DNA of 64,000 bases from Allomesorhizobium camelthorni (GCF_011045125.1 NZ_JAAKZF010000026.1:1-64000); one strand, 5' to 3'; counted from the stretch's first letter, positions 18,239 through 26,610 are shown. Translations and numbers: made by a program. Notes: generated by a model from the sequence alone, not told the origin.

Positions 18239-19120
18239 CTATTCCGCCGCTTGCGGTTTTGCGGCCAACTCCGTCTCGACCGGCCGTGGCCGGTGGACGA
18301 ATATCACCAGCACGAAGGAAATAATCATCAGCAGGTACCAGGAGCCGAGCTTCTGGATCGATACCGGCGTCCATGCGTCCCGCTGCCCCGGATAAATCCA
18401 CGCGCGCGACCATGTGCCGATATTCTCGGCGAACCAGATGAACAGCGCGACCAGCAGGAAACCGGCCAGCAGCGGCATTCTGTGGCGGACACGGAAGACG
18501 CGGTAGTGAACGATTGTGCGGAAATAGAGGATCGCCGTCGCGGCAAACAATCCGTAGCGCATGTCGACGACATAGTGGTGGGCGAAGAAATTGACATAGA
18601 TCGCGACCGCCAGAACGGCCGTCGCCCAGAGCGGCGGATAGACGGCGTAGCGCATGTCGAAAATGCGCGAGATGCGGGCGAGATAGGAACCGACCGCAGC
18701 ATACATGAAGCCGGAAAACAGGGGTACGCCGCCGATACGAAACATGCTTTCTTCGGGATAGATCCAGGAGCCGGCCGATGTCTTGAATAGCTCCATCGCC
18801 GTGCCGACGATGTGGAAGATCAGGATGATCTTGGCTTCGGCGAGTGTTTCGAGCTTGAGACCCAGCATGCAGAGCTGGATCGCCAGAGCGGCGAGAAACA
18901 GGAAATCGTAGCGTTCGATGCCGGAATCGTCCGGCCAGAACAATCGCGTGGCGATGATGAGAGCCAGCATGGCTCCACCGAAAAGGCAGGCCCATGCCTG
19001 CTTCAGGCCGAACACCAGGAACTCTACCAGTGCACCGTAAAGGCCGCGCGCCGGAAGCCGATCGAGCACGCCATGGGCGGCGGCGTCGATCCGTGCTTCG
19101 ACCGAGGTGAATCGCTTCAA
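18239..19120 (-). CDS. DUF817 family membrane protein
   Basis: A 293-residue protein with eight or nine hydrophobic helices. The motifs EFLVFGLKQAWACLFGGAML, PDDSGIERYDFLFLAALAIQ and AENIGTWSRAWIYPGQRDAW match the DUF817 (YbhL-like in older notation) family as I know it. Function unknown. Its start overlaps the upstream nucleotidase stop by 4 bases, so the two are co-translated. Confidence 0.88.
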   Translation of the reverse strand: MKRFTSVEARIDAAAHGVLDRLPARGLYGALVEFLVFGLKQAWACLFGGAMLALIIATRLFWPDDSGIERYDFLFLAALAIQLCMLGLKLETLAEAKIILIFHIVGTAMELFKTSAGSWIYPEESMFRIGGVPLFSGFMYAAVGSYLARISRIFDMRYAVYPPLWATAVLAVAIYVNFFAHHYVVDMRYGLFAATAILYFRTIVHYRVFRVRHRMPLLAGFLLVALFIWFAENIGTWSRAWIYPGQRDAWTPVSIQKLGSWYLLMIISFVLVIFVHRPRPVETELAAKPQAAE

Positions 19121-19827
19121 GCCTTACGATCCTGGATCAGCGTGTTTAGGAAGCTTGCAAGATCGTCGGTGACGAAATCGACGGCATCGTCGAAGGCCGG
19201 ATCGCGTTCCCAGATTTCGGAGAAGGTCGGTTCGAAATTTTTCGGAACGATCAGCACGGTCAGCATGCCGAGCGCCTTGGGCACGATGAGATTGCGCGCC
19301 AAATCTTCGAACATGACCGCGTTGCGTCCGGTTATCTTATGAAGCTCTAGAAACCTGTCGTAGGTCTGCTGCGCCGGCTTCGGCGTCAGCCCGGCGGCGA
19401 CGATGTCGAAAATGTCGTCGAAATGATCGAGTATGCCGAGTTGCCGCGCGGTGCGCTCGGCGTGGCCGCGGTCGCCATTGGTGAAGATGAACTTGCGGCC
19501 CGGCAACTGCTTGATGGCGACTCCCAGTACCGGGTCCGGCACCAGCCAGGAATAGTCGATGTCGTGGACCTTGTTGAGGAAGTCGTCGGGGTCGATCTTG
19601 TGGCGCTGCATCAGCCCGGATAGCGTCGTCCCGTATTCCTGATAGAGCTCCTTCTGCAGCTTGCGCGCCTCCTCGCGCGGAAGCGTCAGCAGTTCCGACA
19701 CATAGGCCGTCATCTTCTGATCGATCTGCGAGAACAGGTTGGTGTGGTGCGGGTAGAGCGTGTTGTCGAGGTCGAACACCCAGTCGGTGACATGGGCGAA
19801 GCGGGCGGGATCCGGAAGCTCGGTCAT
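19117..19827 (-). CDS. pyrimidine 5'-nucleotidase (HAD superfamily)
   Basis: A 236-residue HAD phosphatase. Motif I is WVFDLDNTLY (nucleophile and acid Asp), motif II is FTNGDRGHAER, and motif III/IV sit near KALGMLTVLI and the preceding MFEDLARNL. This is the pyrimidine-nucleotidase type (SDT1-like, TIGR01993) common beside dapD in rhizobia. Length is normal. I start it at 19827 (MTELPDPARFAHVT). Its stop overlaps DUF817 by 4 bases. Confidence 0.92.
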   Translation of the reverse strand: MTELPDPARFAHVTDWVFDLDNTLYPHHTNLFSQIDQKMTAYVSELLTLPREEARKLQKELYQEYGTTLSGLMQRHKIDPDDFLNKVHDIDYSWLVPDPVLGVAIKQLPGRKFIFTNGDRGHAERTARQLGILDHFDDIFDIVAAGLTPKPAQQTYDRFLELHKITGRNAVMFEDLARNLIVPKALGMLTVLIVPKNFEPTFSEIWERDPAFDDAVDFVTDDLASFLNTLIQDRKA

Positions 19828-19951
19828 AGGGTTCCTTACGCAAACATCGAGGCTTTTGGAAGCCGGTTCGCTTTGTCCGATCTGCCGCAACCAATGGTGG
19901 TGGAAATGCCGCGTTGGCTCGAATTTTAGCCATCGCGGAAAGGAGACCTTC

Positions 19952-19996
19952 ATGGCTTTTGCGGCATTGAGGCGGCCGAGTGGAGGCGGCGGATGA
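19952..19996 (+). CDS. 14-codon leader ORF before the diguanylate cyclase
   Basis: A strong ribosome binding site (aaggaga, about 19940-19946) precedes ATG 19952. The reading frame encodes MAFAALRRPSGGGG and ends in a TGA that overlaps the cyclase ATG (ATGA). It may act as a coupling leader, or the ribosome binding site may simply be a vestige. The cyclase has its own weaker site (ggagg, 19982-19986). Confidence 0.35.
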   Translation: MAFAALRRPSGGGG

Positions 19997-20754
19997 ACAG
20001 CATTATCGTGAGGTCGGCAATCGTGGCGCTTCTGGCAGCCGCCGTCTCGGTGCTGATCGTTTCGGCGGCAGTTCCAGCACTTGGCGGCATGGTCGACGGG
20101 ACAGCCATCCTGATGTGCGTCTTGTGCCCGCTGGCGACGGCGTGGCCGGCGAGCGCCTTCACATTCTGGCAAAGCGACAGGCTGAAGCAGGCGCATCGCG
20201 AACTCGCCCGGACGCACGCGCAGCTTGCCGCCGCGCATCGCCGGCTGGCGGAAAAGGCGAGCCGCGATGACATGACCGGCATGCTGAACCGCGAAAGCTT
20301 CTTCGCAGCCCTCGACCGCTCGCGCCGCAAGACCGACCGCGGCGCGCTGCTGATCATCGATGCCGATCATTTCAAGAAGATCAACGACAGTTTCGGCCAT
20401 CTGACGGGCGACCGGGCGCTGCTCGAGATCGCGGCGGCGATCGCCCGCGGCGTGCGCAGCGGCGACATTCTCGGCCGGATCGGCGGTGAGGAATTCGGCG
20501 TTTTCCTGGTCGGCGCCACGGCGAAGGAAGCCGAGCGCGTCGCCGAGCGCATCCGCCGCGAGGTCGAACTGATCCGCTTCCGTCCGATCGACGAGCGCAC
20601 CATCCCGCTGACCGTCAGCATAGGCGGAGCCAATTGCGCGCCGGATGCAAGCGTGTCCGACCTGATGCGCGCCGCCGACAAGCGGCTCTACCAGGCAAAG
20701 AACGGCGGCCGCAATCTGGTCATCGTCGACGACGGCATCGCCGAGGCTGCCTAG
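19993..20754 (+). CDS. diguanylate cyclase (GGDEF) with N-terminal membrane helices
   Basis: A 253-residue inner-membrane enzyme that makes cyclic di-GMP. Two hydrophobic segments (about 7-28 and 38-58) and a short coiled linker (about 64-90) lead to a GGDEF domain. The active-site loop is GGEEF (164-168), and an RSGD inhibitory I-site (155-158) lies five residues before it, so product inhibition is expected. No partner receptor is encoded nearby. It diverges from the nucleotidase across a 165-base gap that contains a strong Shine-Dalgarno and a small leader ORF. Confidence 0.94.
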   Translation: MNSIIVRSAIVALLAAAVSVLIVSAAVPALGGMVDGTAILMCVLCPLATAWPASAFTFWQSDRLKQAHRELARTHAQLAAAHRRLAEKASRDDMTGMLNRESFFAALDRSRRKTDRGALLIIDADHFKKINDSFGHLTGDRALLEIAAAIARGVRSGDILGRIGGEEFGVFLVGATAKEAERVAERIRREVELIRFRPIDERTIPLTVSIGGANCAPDASVSDLMRAADKRLYQAKNGGRNLVIVDDGIAEAA

Positions 20755-20902
20755 CAGCCGGCCAGAAGTCCCGCAGACAGGCGAGACCGTCACGCCGCGG
20801 ATCGTCTTCCGCGCGATAGGCCGGATGCAGGAGATCGATCTTCAGGCCGGGATAATGATGGCCGAAGCGATGGCACGGGCAGAAATCGACTGCGGAAATC
20901 AT
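20720..20902 (-). CDS. possible small ORF B
   Basis: A 60-codon reading frame starting MISAVDFCPCHRFGHHYPGL. Its ATG overlaps the stop of small ORF A by 4 bases, which is a gene-like arrangement, but its 3' end runs 35 bases into the convergent cyclase gene and the last residues are simply arginine-rich. No family recognised. Confidence 0.25.
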   Translation of the reverse strand: MISAVDFCPCHRFGHHYPGLKIDLLHPAYRAEDDPRRDGLACLRDFWPAARQPRRCRRRR

Positions 20903-21075
20903 CGCGCTTCCCAAGTCCGCCCGGCGGCTTCGAGAACCCGACGCGCTGCGGCGAGCGCCGCTTCGGCCCGCGCCTTTGGCCCGAGCGTGCTTGCCAGTTC
21001 ATGGTTCGGAACCTCGACTCTGATCGTGACACCGTCCAGGCCGGCGGCACCGAGCCGACGATGAGCACGTCGCAT
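20899..21075 (-). CDS. possible small ORF A downstream of IclR
   Basis: A 58-codon frame starting at ATG 21075, 23 bases after the iclR-type gene ends, with a plausible middle section (LDGVTIRVEVPNHELASTLG) and a helical Ala-rich end. It overlaps the next small frame by 4 bases. The 343-base stretch 20755-21097 otherwise shows no gene. It could equally be the remnant of a larger gene. Confidence 0.3.
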   Translation of the reverse strand: MRRAHRRLGAAGLDGVTIRVEVPNHELASTLGPKARAEAALAAARRVLEAAGRTWEAR

Positions 21076-21097
21076 ACGCCGATCGGGCCGTCGCCGC

Positions 21098-21934
21098 TCA
21101 TCCCGACAGGCTCTCGGTTTCCAATATCCCCGGCGACAGGCTGCGGGCGCTGCGGAAGAAGCGCGACGCGCTGCTTGCCTGGCCGAGCTCGGCGGCCGCT
21201 GCCTTCAGCGGCTCGGCGAGTTCCTTCATGCGCTCAGGCGTCAGGCGGGCAGCGGGGCCGGCGATGCTGAGCGCGCCGACCACCGTGCCCTGCTGGCCCA
21301 GACGGACGGGCACGGCCATCGCCGCCATGCCGACGATGTAGCTGTCGACGGCAACGGAGTAGCCGCGCCGCCTCGTATCGGCGAGCCGTGCGAGCAGTTC
21401 CGTGGCCGTCTTTGGCGCGTTGGGGCCGGGCGTCTGCAGCCTTGGCACAAAACCCTGTTCGGCGACCATCATGAGAGCTTCGTCGTCGTCCAGCGTGGAG
21501 AGAAAGGCCTGGCCGCCCGCAGTCGAGGCGAGGTGGAGGACGACGCCCTGTTCCTTGCCGGGATCATAGCGCAGGCCGGTGGTTGCCCCTTGAGCGACCG
21601 CGACCCAGACCAGCTTTCGGTCGTCGATGACGCTGAGCCGGATGAGTTCGCCGCTGGCTGCCGCCAGACTGTCGAGGATCGGCTGGGCGATATCGGTGAC
21701 GCCGCTCTGGCCGAGGAAGCTCAGGCCCATGGCCGCGAGCTTGATGGTCAGCGAATAGTCGCCCTGCGCACGGTCCTGGCGCACATAGCCGAAGCGGGCG
21801 AGCTCGTTGAGCAGCCGGTGGGCGGCGCTCGGCGGCAGGCCGAGGCGGTTAGCGATGGCGCTGACCGAGAGGCCCTCGGCATTTTCCGAGAGGAGTTCGA
21901 GGATGCCGAGCGACCGTTCGAGAATGCTGGTCAT
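21098..21934 (-). CDS. IclR-family transcriptional regulator
   Basis: A 278-residue regulator. The N-terminal winged helix includes SVSAIANRLGLPPSAAHRLL, and the effector-binding domain follows (IRLSVIDDRKLVWVAV ... VVLHLASTAGGQAFLSTL ... GMAAMAVPVRL). The start codon overlaps the stop of the upstream dehydrogenase by 4 bases, so it is the last regulatory gene of that operon. It probably controls the divergent flavoprotein operon through the dyad at 23090-23104. The effector is unknown. Confidence 0.93.
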   Translation of the reverse strand: MTSILERSLGILELLSENAEGLSVSAIANRLGLPPSAAHRLLNELARFGYVRQDRAQGDYSLTIKLAAMGLSFLGQSGVTDIAQPILDSLAAASGELIRLSVIDDRKLVWVAVAQGATTGLRYDPGKEQGVVLHLASTAGGQAFLSTLDDDEALMMVAEQGFVPRLQTPGPNAPKTATELLARLADTRRRGYSVAVDSYIVGMAAMAVPVRLGQQGTVVGALSIAGPAARLTPERMKELAEPLKAAAAELGQASSASRFFRSARSLSPGILETESLSG

Positions 21935-23009
21935 GCCCCATGCTCCGAATTGGCCGGGCGGGCAGAAATGGCCTCGACCTGTGTTTCGCGCCCGCTCTCG
22001 GCCGCCCGGCGGATCGCGTCGATGGTGGCGAGGTTTTTCGCGGCTTCGATGCCCGACACCAGCGGCTCGGCGCGGCCGGCGATCACCGCGCCGAAATGCC
22101 TTATCTGCGCGCCGTAGGGGTCTTCCGGCTCGATTGCGAGGGTTTTTCGGTCGAGCGTCTGGGTCCAGCTTTTCTCACCCTTGTGCGACCAGTATGTCAG
22201 GTCGGGCAGCGACAAGCCGCCTTCGGAGCCGGCGAAGAAATGTGACTGCACGGGATGCGCGGGAAAGCGCTGGATGTTTTCGCCGGCCGAAAGATCCCAG
22301 GCCCACGGCCCAACCGCTGCATCCGAGACCGTCAGCGACGCCAGACCGCCATCTTCGAAGCGCAGGATGGCCGCCGCGGTGTCCTCCACCTCGAACCCGC
22401 GCATGGCATTGGAACTGATTGCCGAGACGGAGGCGACGTCGCCGAAGAAATGGCTCATCAGGTCGACTTCGTGGATCAGATTGATGAGCAGCGGCCGCCG
22501 ACGCCCGGCTGACGCCGCCATGCCGTGCTGAAATAGTCGCCGCCCTTGTAGAGCGAGCAAACCACGGAGGCCATGACGAGCTTGCCGATAGCGCCTTCGG
22601 CGATCGCCTTTTTCGCAGCGCGGATGATGGGGTTGTGGCGTCGGTGATGGCCGACCAGCAGCGGCGCGCCGGTGCGGTCGGCGACTGCGAGCAGAGCGGC
22701 TGCTTTGGCGACCGTGTTGGCGATCGGCTTTTCGAGAAGCACCGGCAGGCCGGCTTCGAGCAATTGGGCGGATATTGACACGTGCAGTTCGTTGGGCGTC
22801 GCCACGATCACGCCATCGGCGTCTCCGGCTGCAATCATCGCCTCGACGCTGGCATGGAGCGGCACGCCGCGGGCTTTGGTGATCTCGGCGGCACTGGGAC
22901 CCGGATCAACAATGCCCGTCAGCCGGAAGCCGTCCGTCCGGGCGATCGTTTCCATGTGGGTGATTCCGATAAGGCCGGCTCCCACCAGTCCTATGCGAAT
23001 GTCCGCCAT
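21931..23009 (-). pseudogene. Gfo/Idh/MocA oxidoreductase interrupted by a frameshift
   Basis: Two frames together spell one complete NAD(P)-dependent dehydrogenase of about 358 residues. The 5' part (from ATG 23009) has the Rossmann motif GLVGAGLIGITH and the catalytic-lysine motif LLEKPIANT; it runs to ...WRRQPGVGG. The 3' part continues in another frame with PLLINLIHEVDLMSHFFG, the family's conserved GGG-P-L-I-N-x-x-H-E-x-D region. The break lies at about 22494-22500, equal to one missing base. Both halves are otherwise well conserved, so this is either a recent mutation or a base-calling error. I use ATG 23009 because aggag is nine bases upstream. Product expected to oxidise a sugar or cyclitol. 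Confidence 0.82.
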
Positions 23010-23089
23010 TGCTGCCATTCTCCTACGGTGCTCGGCATCGAGCGCCGAGACGCACTTCTCTATGCCAAAATTGTAGAAATTGGAATAGC

Positions 23090-23104
23090 ATTCAATTCTT
23101 GAAT
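23090..23104. promoter_or_regulatory. candidate IclR-type operator
   Basis: ATTCAA-TTC-TTGAAT is a perfect inverted repeat in the divergent region between the dehydrogenase and the flavoprotein. The half-element TTCAATTCT (23091-23099) recurs at 23110-23118, 19 bases on, about two helix turns. An adjacent smaller dyad (GAAT-AGC-ATTC) begins near 23082. The region is strikingly AT-rich next to GC-rich genes. Binding by the IclR regulator in the same operon is inference. Confidence 0.6.
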
Positions 23105-23188
23105 AACATTTCAATTCTGCTAGAACATCCCCAGATCGCAGGCTAGCCGTGGGGTTTGTGCGGCCGGTAGTTTCGCTAGGGCCATTCG

Positions 23189-24913
23189 ATGAGCAAAGCA
23201 TCAACCGTCCTGGCCGGCATTCCCGACGGCGCGCGCTACGATGTGGCGGTGCTCGGCGCGGGAGCTGCCGGAATGGCGGCCGCAATTTACGCGGCGCTCG
23301 AAGGCAGGCGCGTCATCCTGATCGAGCGCACCGAATATGTCGGCGGCACTTCGGCCTTTTCGGCGGCGACGACTTGGGTCCCCAATACGCATCATTCCAA
23401 AGCGATCGGGGCGGAAGACAGTTTCGAGAAGGCGAGCGGCTACCTGGACCGCGCCGTTGGCAACCGCTCCTCCAAGGCGTTCCGCGACGCATTCCTGAAG
23501 GCTGGTCCCGACGCGATCCGCATTATCGAGGACGGCGCGGGCGTGAAATTCCGGCCGCGGCCATTTCATCCCGACTATCTGTCCGAGCTGGAGGGATCGA
23601 CCTCGTTTGGCCGCGCGCTCGAGCCCCTGCCTTTCTCCGCAAAGGATCTTGGCGGCGATCTCGACCTGATCCGGCCGCCGATCCCGGAATTCACCATTCT
23701 GGGTGGCCTGATGGTCGACCGCGACGACATCGCCAATCTGCTGGCGATGACGAAATCGCTCAAGGCGGCGCGCTATTCGGCGAAGCTTATCGGCGGCTAC
23801 TTCCTCGACAGGCTCAGCCATTCGCGCGGCACGCGGCTGGTGATGGGTAATGCGCTGATCGGGCGGATGCTGGAGGCTACGCGCCGGCTCGGCGTCGAGC
23901 TCGCGGTGAACGCCCGCGTCACCGAGATCACCGAGACCGAAGGCAGGGTGACGGGCATTGTCGCCGTCCAGGGCGGCGTTGTGCGCCGGCTTTCCATCAG
24001 CGGCGGCGTGGTGCTGGCGAGCGGCGGCTTTTCGAGGCATCCGGAACTCAGGCAGAAATACCTGCTGAAGCCGGTTCCGGAACACAGTCCCTCGGCGCCC
24101 GGCCACACCGGCGAGCTGCATGATCTGGCGCTGAAGCTCGGCGCGCATCATGGCAAGGGGGCGCAGCAGAACTGCTTCTGGGCGCCGGTTTCGGTGCGCC
24201 GCCGTGCCGACGGCACGACCGCTGTGTTCCCGCATTTCGTCTTCGACCGCTCGAAACCCGGCATCATCACGGTCGGGCGCGACGGCAAGCGCTTCGTCAA
24301 CGAAAGCACGTCCTACCATCTTTTCGTCAGCGCGATGTTCGCGGCCAACAGGGACGGTTCGGCCATCCCCGCCTATCTGATCACCGACAGCGCGGGGCTG
24401 AAGAAATACGGGCTGGGCATGGTCCGGCCCGGCGGCAAGGGGCTGAAGCCTTTCCTCGCCGACGGCTATCTCGCCAAGGCCAATACGCTTGCCGAACTGG
24501 CGCAAAAGCTCGGCATCGACGCCGGAGGATTGGCGGCATCGGTCGCCTCCATGAATGAATATGCCAAGACGGGAGTCGATCCCGATTTCAAGCGCGGCAC
24601 GACGATCTACGAACGCGCCAATGGCGACCCCGCGCACGGGCCAAACCCGACGCTCGGGCCGATTGGCGCAGCGCCATTCTATGCTGTGAAGCTCTATCCC
24701 GGCGACATAGGCTCGGCGATGGGGCTGGTGACCGACGAGCATGCGCGCGCGCTGCGCAAGGACGGGACGCCGATCGAAGGACTCTATGCGATCGGCAACG
24801 ATATGCACTCGATCATGGGCGGAACCTATCCCGGCCCCGGCATCACCATAGGCCCAGGCATCACGTTCGGCTACATCGCCGCCACCCACGCCTCGCGCCG
24901 GGCGGCTTCCTGA
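23189..24913 (+). CDS. FAD-dependent oxidoreductase, KstD/fumarate-reductase-like
   Basis: A 574-residue flavoprotein of the FAD_binding_2 superfamily. The dinucleotide motif is VLGAGAAGMAAAIYAALEG near residue 21, followed by IERTEYVGGTSAFSAATTWV, and the C-terminal GNDMHSIMGGTYPGPGITIG is the second FAD-contact signature. Relatives include 3-ketosteroid dehydrogenase and other alpha,beta-dehydrogenases. Such enzymes can desaturate or aromatise rings. It is the first gene of a forward operon; an epimerase and an AroE-like gene follow. Substrate unknown; its stop overlaps the next ATG by one base. Confidence 0.87.
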   Translation: MSKASTVLAGIPDGARYDVAVLGAGAAGMAAAIYAALEGRRVILIERTEYVGGTSAFSAATTWVPNTHHSKAIGAEDSFEKASGYLDRAVGNRSSKAFRDAFLKAGPDAIRIIEDGAGVKFRPRPFHPDYLSELEGSTSFGRALEPLPFSAKDLGGDLDLIRPPIPEFTILGGLMVDRDDIANLLAMTKSLKAARYSAKLIGGYFLDRLSHSRGTRLVMGNALIGRMLEATRRLGVELAVNARVTEITETEGRVTGIVAVQGGVVRRLSISGGVVLASGGFSRHPELRQKYLLKPVPEHSPSAPGHTGELHDLALKLGAHHGKGAQQNCFWAPVSVRRRADGTTAVFPHFVFDRSKPGIITVGRDGKRFVNESTSYHLFVSAMFAANRDGSAIPAYLITDSAGLKKYGLGMVRPGGKGLKPFLADGYLAKANTLAELAQKLGIDAGGLAASVASMNEYAKTGVDPDFKRGTTIYERANGDPAHGPNPTLGPIGAAPFYAVKLYPGDIGSAMGLVTDEHARALRKDGTPIEGLYAIGNDMHSIMGGTYPGPGITIGPGITFGYIAATHASRRAAS

Positions 24914-25799
24914 TGCGGGTTCTGGTCACCGGCGGCTGCGGATTTCTGGGCGGCTGGGTTGTGCGCGCACTGGTCCGGCGCGGGCATGAGGTGCGCATCC
25001 TAGACGCGAGGCCGGATACAGCCCGTCTCGACTTCGTCGAACCGGGCCTGTCGGGAAGGGTCGAGATCCGCGCCGGCGACGTGACCGTTAAGGACGAGGT
25101 GATGCGGGCAGCGGAGGGCTGCGGCGGCGCCGTCCACCTCGCCGGAATCATGACCGTCGACTGCCGCCGCGATCCCCTGCGCGCGACAAACATCAATCTG
25201 ATCGGCAGCCTCAATCTGTTCGAGGCGGCGCTTGCGGCGGGCATGCGGCAGGTCGCCTATGCCAGCACAGCCGGCGTCTATGGACCCGACGACGGACGCC
25301 ATCCCCGGCCGATGACGCATTACGGCGCGCTGAAGCTCGCGGTCGAAGGCTCGGCACGCGCATATGTCGTCGACCATGGCCTTCGCAGCGGGGGCTTCCG
25401 GCCGTACATCGTCTACGGGCCGGGAGAGGGTTTGGGCATCAGCGCCGGACCGAGCATTGCGCGGCGCAGCCGGACGAGGCCGCCGAGATCATGTTCAGCG
25501 GCCGGGTCGGCATGGTGCATGTCGAGGACGTGGCCGAAGCCTTCGCCGCTACCGTCGATGCGAAACTGGACGGCGCCGAAGCGCGCAACCTGGTCGGCGA
25601 GGTGACGACGATCGACGCCTTTGTCGAGGAACTCAAACATCAGGTTCCGGGTGCCCGCATCACGGCGTCGGGCGCGCCGCTGCTGATCGCATCCGACCTT
25701 GAAATCGCACCGCAGCCGGCCTGGCTTGCCGGCTTGCCGAAGACGGGTGTGGCCGACGGGATTGGCGCGCACGCTCGCACACTATGCAAACGAGTTTGA
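24913..25799 (+). pseudogene. NAD-dependent epimerase/dehydratase with a frameshift
   Basis: The opening (MRVLVTGGCGFLGGWVVRAL) is the short-chain epimerase nucleotide motif, and a catalytic Tyr-Lys pair is visible in THYGALKLAVEG. The frame is lost after YIVYGPGEGLGISAGPSI. The expected continuation, EAAEIMFSGRVGMVHVEDVA, is in another frame from about 25458 to the stop at 25799. The break at about 25455-25460 is equal to one missing base. Total length would be about 295 residues. Together with the frameshift in the neighbouring dehydrogenase it marks this operon as decaying or poorly sequenced. The natural product is a sugar- or lactone-type epimerase/dehydrogenase. Confidence 0.8.
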
Positions 25800-25800
25800 C

Positions 25801-26610
25801 ATGCCCCTGAAGCTCGACGGCGAAACGCGGCTGTTCATCATCATCGGCGACCCGATCGCCCAGGTGAAGTCGCCGGCGTTCCTGTCCGCAATCCTGGCCC
25901 GGCGTGGCGCCAACGCGCTGGTCGTGCCTGCCCATGTCGGCACGGCCGACCTGCCGGCCTTCATGCGCTCGGTGCGGCTGATGCAGAATCTCGACGGCAT
26001 CGTGGTGACGGTGCCGCACAAATTCGCGGCGCTCGATTATTGCGACCTACCGAGCGAGCGGGCGGCCTTCGTCGGTTCGGTCAATGTCATGCGCCGGCTG
26101 GCGGACGGGCGCTGGGACGGCGACAATCTCGACGGGCTCGGCTATCTCGACGGCATCGCCAGGGAAGGCTTCTCGGTGGCCGGCAAGTCGGCGCTGCTGG
26201 TCGGGGCGGGCGGCGCCGGTTCGGCGATCGCGCTCGAAATACTGAAGCGCGGGGCGACGCGGCTAGCCATCCACGACGCCGACAAGGAACGCCGCGATCG
26301 GCTGGTCGCCAAGCTGGCGGGACGCTTCCCCGGCCGGGCGGAAGTCGGGAGCGCGGATCCGACGGGCTTCGATCTCGTCGCCAATGCGACGCCGATGGGC
26401 ATGAAGGAGGGCGACCCGCTGCCAGTCGACGCCGCCCGGCTGTCGAAAGACCAGTTCGTGGCCGACGTCATCACCGGGCCGGCTGTTTCGCCTCTCGTGC
26501 AGCACGCCCGCGATCTGGGCTGCGGCACGATGATGGGCGTCGGCATGTTCAACGCGCAGGCCGAACTGCTTGTCGACCGCATGCTCGGGCAGGGAGAGGC
26601 CGCGCTGTAG
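25801..26610 (+). CDS. AroE-family dehydrogenase with an altered substrate clamp
   Basis: A 269-residue member of the shikimate/quinate dehydrogenase superfamily. The substrate domain has VTVPHK with catalytic Lys74 and DNLDGLG with catalytic Asp111; the nucleotide domain has LLVGAGGAGSAIALEIL. The usual carboxylate clamp in AroE, a Ser-x-Ser pair in the P-I-x-H-S-x-S-P motif, reads PIAQVKSP here: the His and first Ser are missing. So it may oxidise a related but different cyclic compound. It starts one base after the upstream stop at 25799. Housekeeping AroE is presumably elsewhere. Confidence 0.87.
   Translation: MPLKLDGETRLFIIIGDPIAQVKSPAFLSAILARRGANALVVPAHVGTADLPAFMRSVRLMQNLDGIVVTVPHKFAALDYCDLPSERAAFVGSVNVMRRLADGRWDGDNLDGLGYLDGIAREGFSVAGKSALLVGAGGAGSAIALEILKRGATRLAIHDADKERRDRLVAKLAGRFPGRAEVGSADPTGFDLVANATPMGMKEGDPLPVDAARLSKDQFVADVITGPAVSPLVQHARDLGCGTMMGVGMFNAQAELLVDRMLGQGEAAL

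Noticed and set aside
20790-21101. A 103-codon minus-strand frame starting MSGDGPIGVC after IclR, suggestive of a further gene.
   Set aside because: It turns into a low-complexity Arg/Ser/Pro tail and has no domain; the alternative overlapping short frames look more gene-like, though weakly.
22476-23285. Extension of the Gfo/Idh/MocA frame upstream to 23285.
   Set aside because: That would add about 90 residues without family similarity and cover the AT-rich divergent promoter; ATG 23009 with aggag nine bases before fits.
23201-24889. A 562-codon minus-strand frame opposite the flavoprotein.
   Set aside because: It is a GC-driven shadow of a gene with FAD motifs at both ends.
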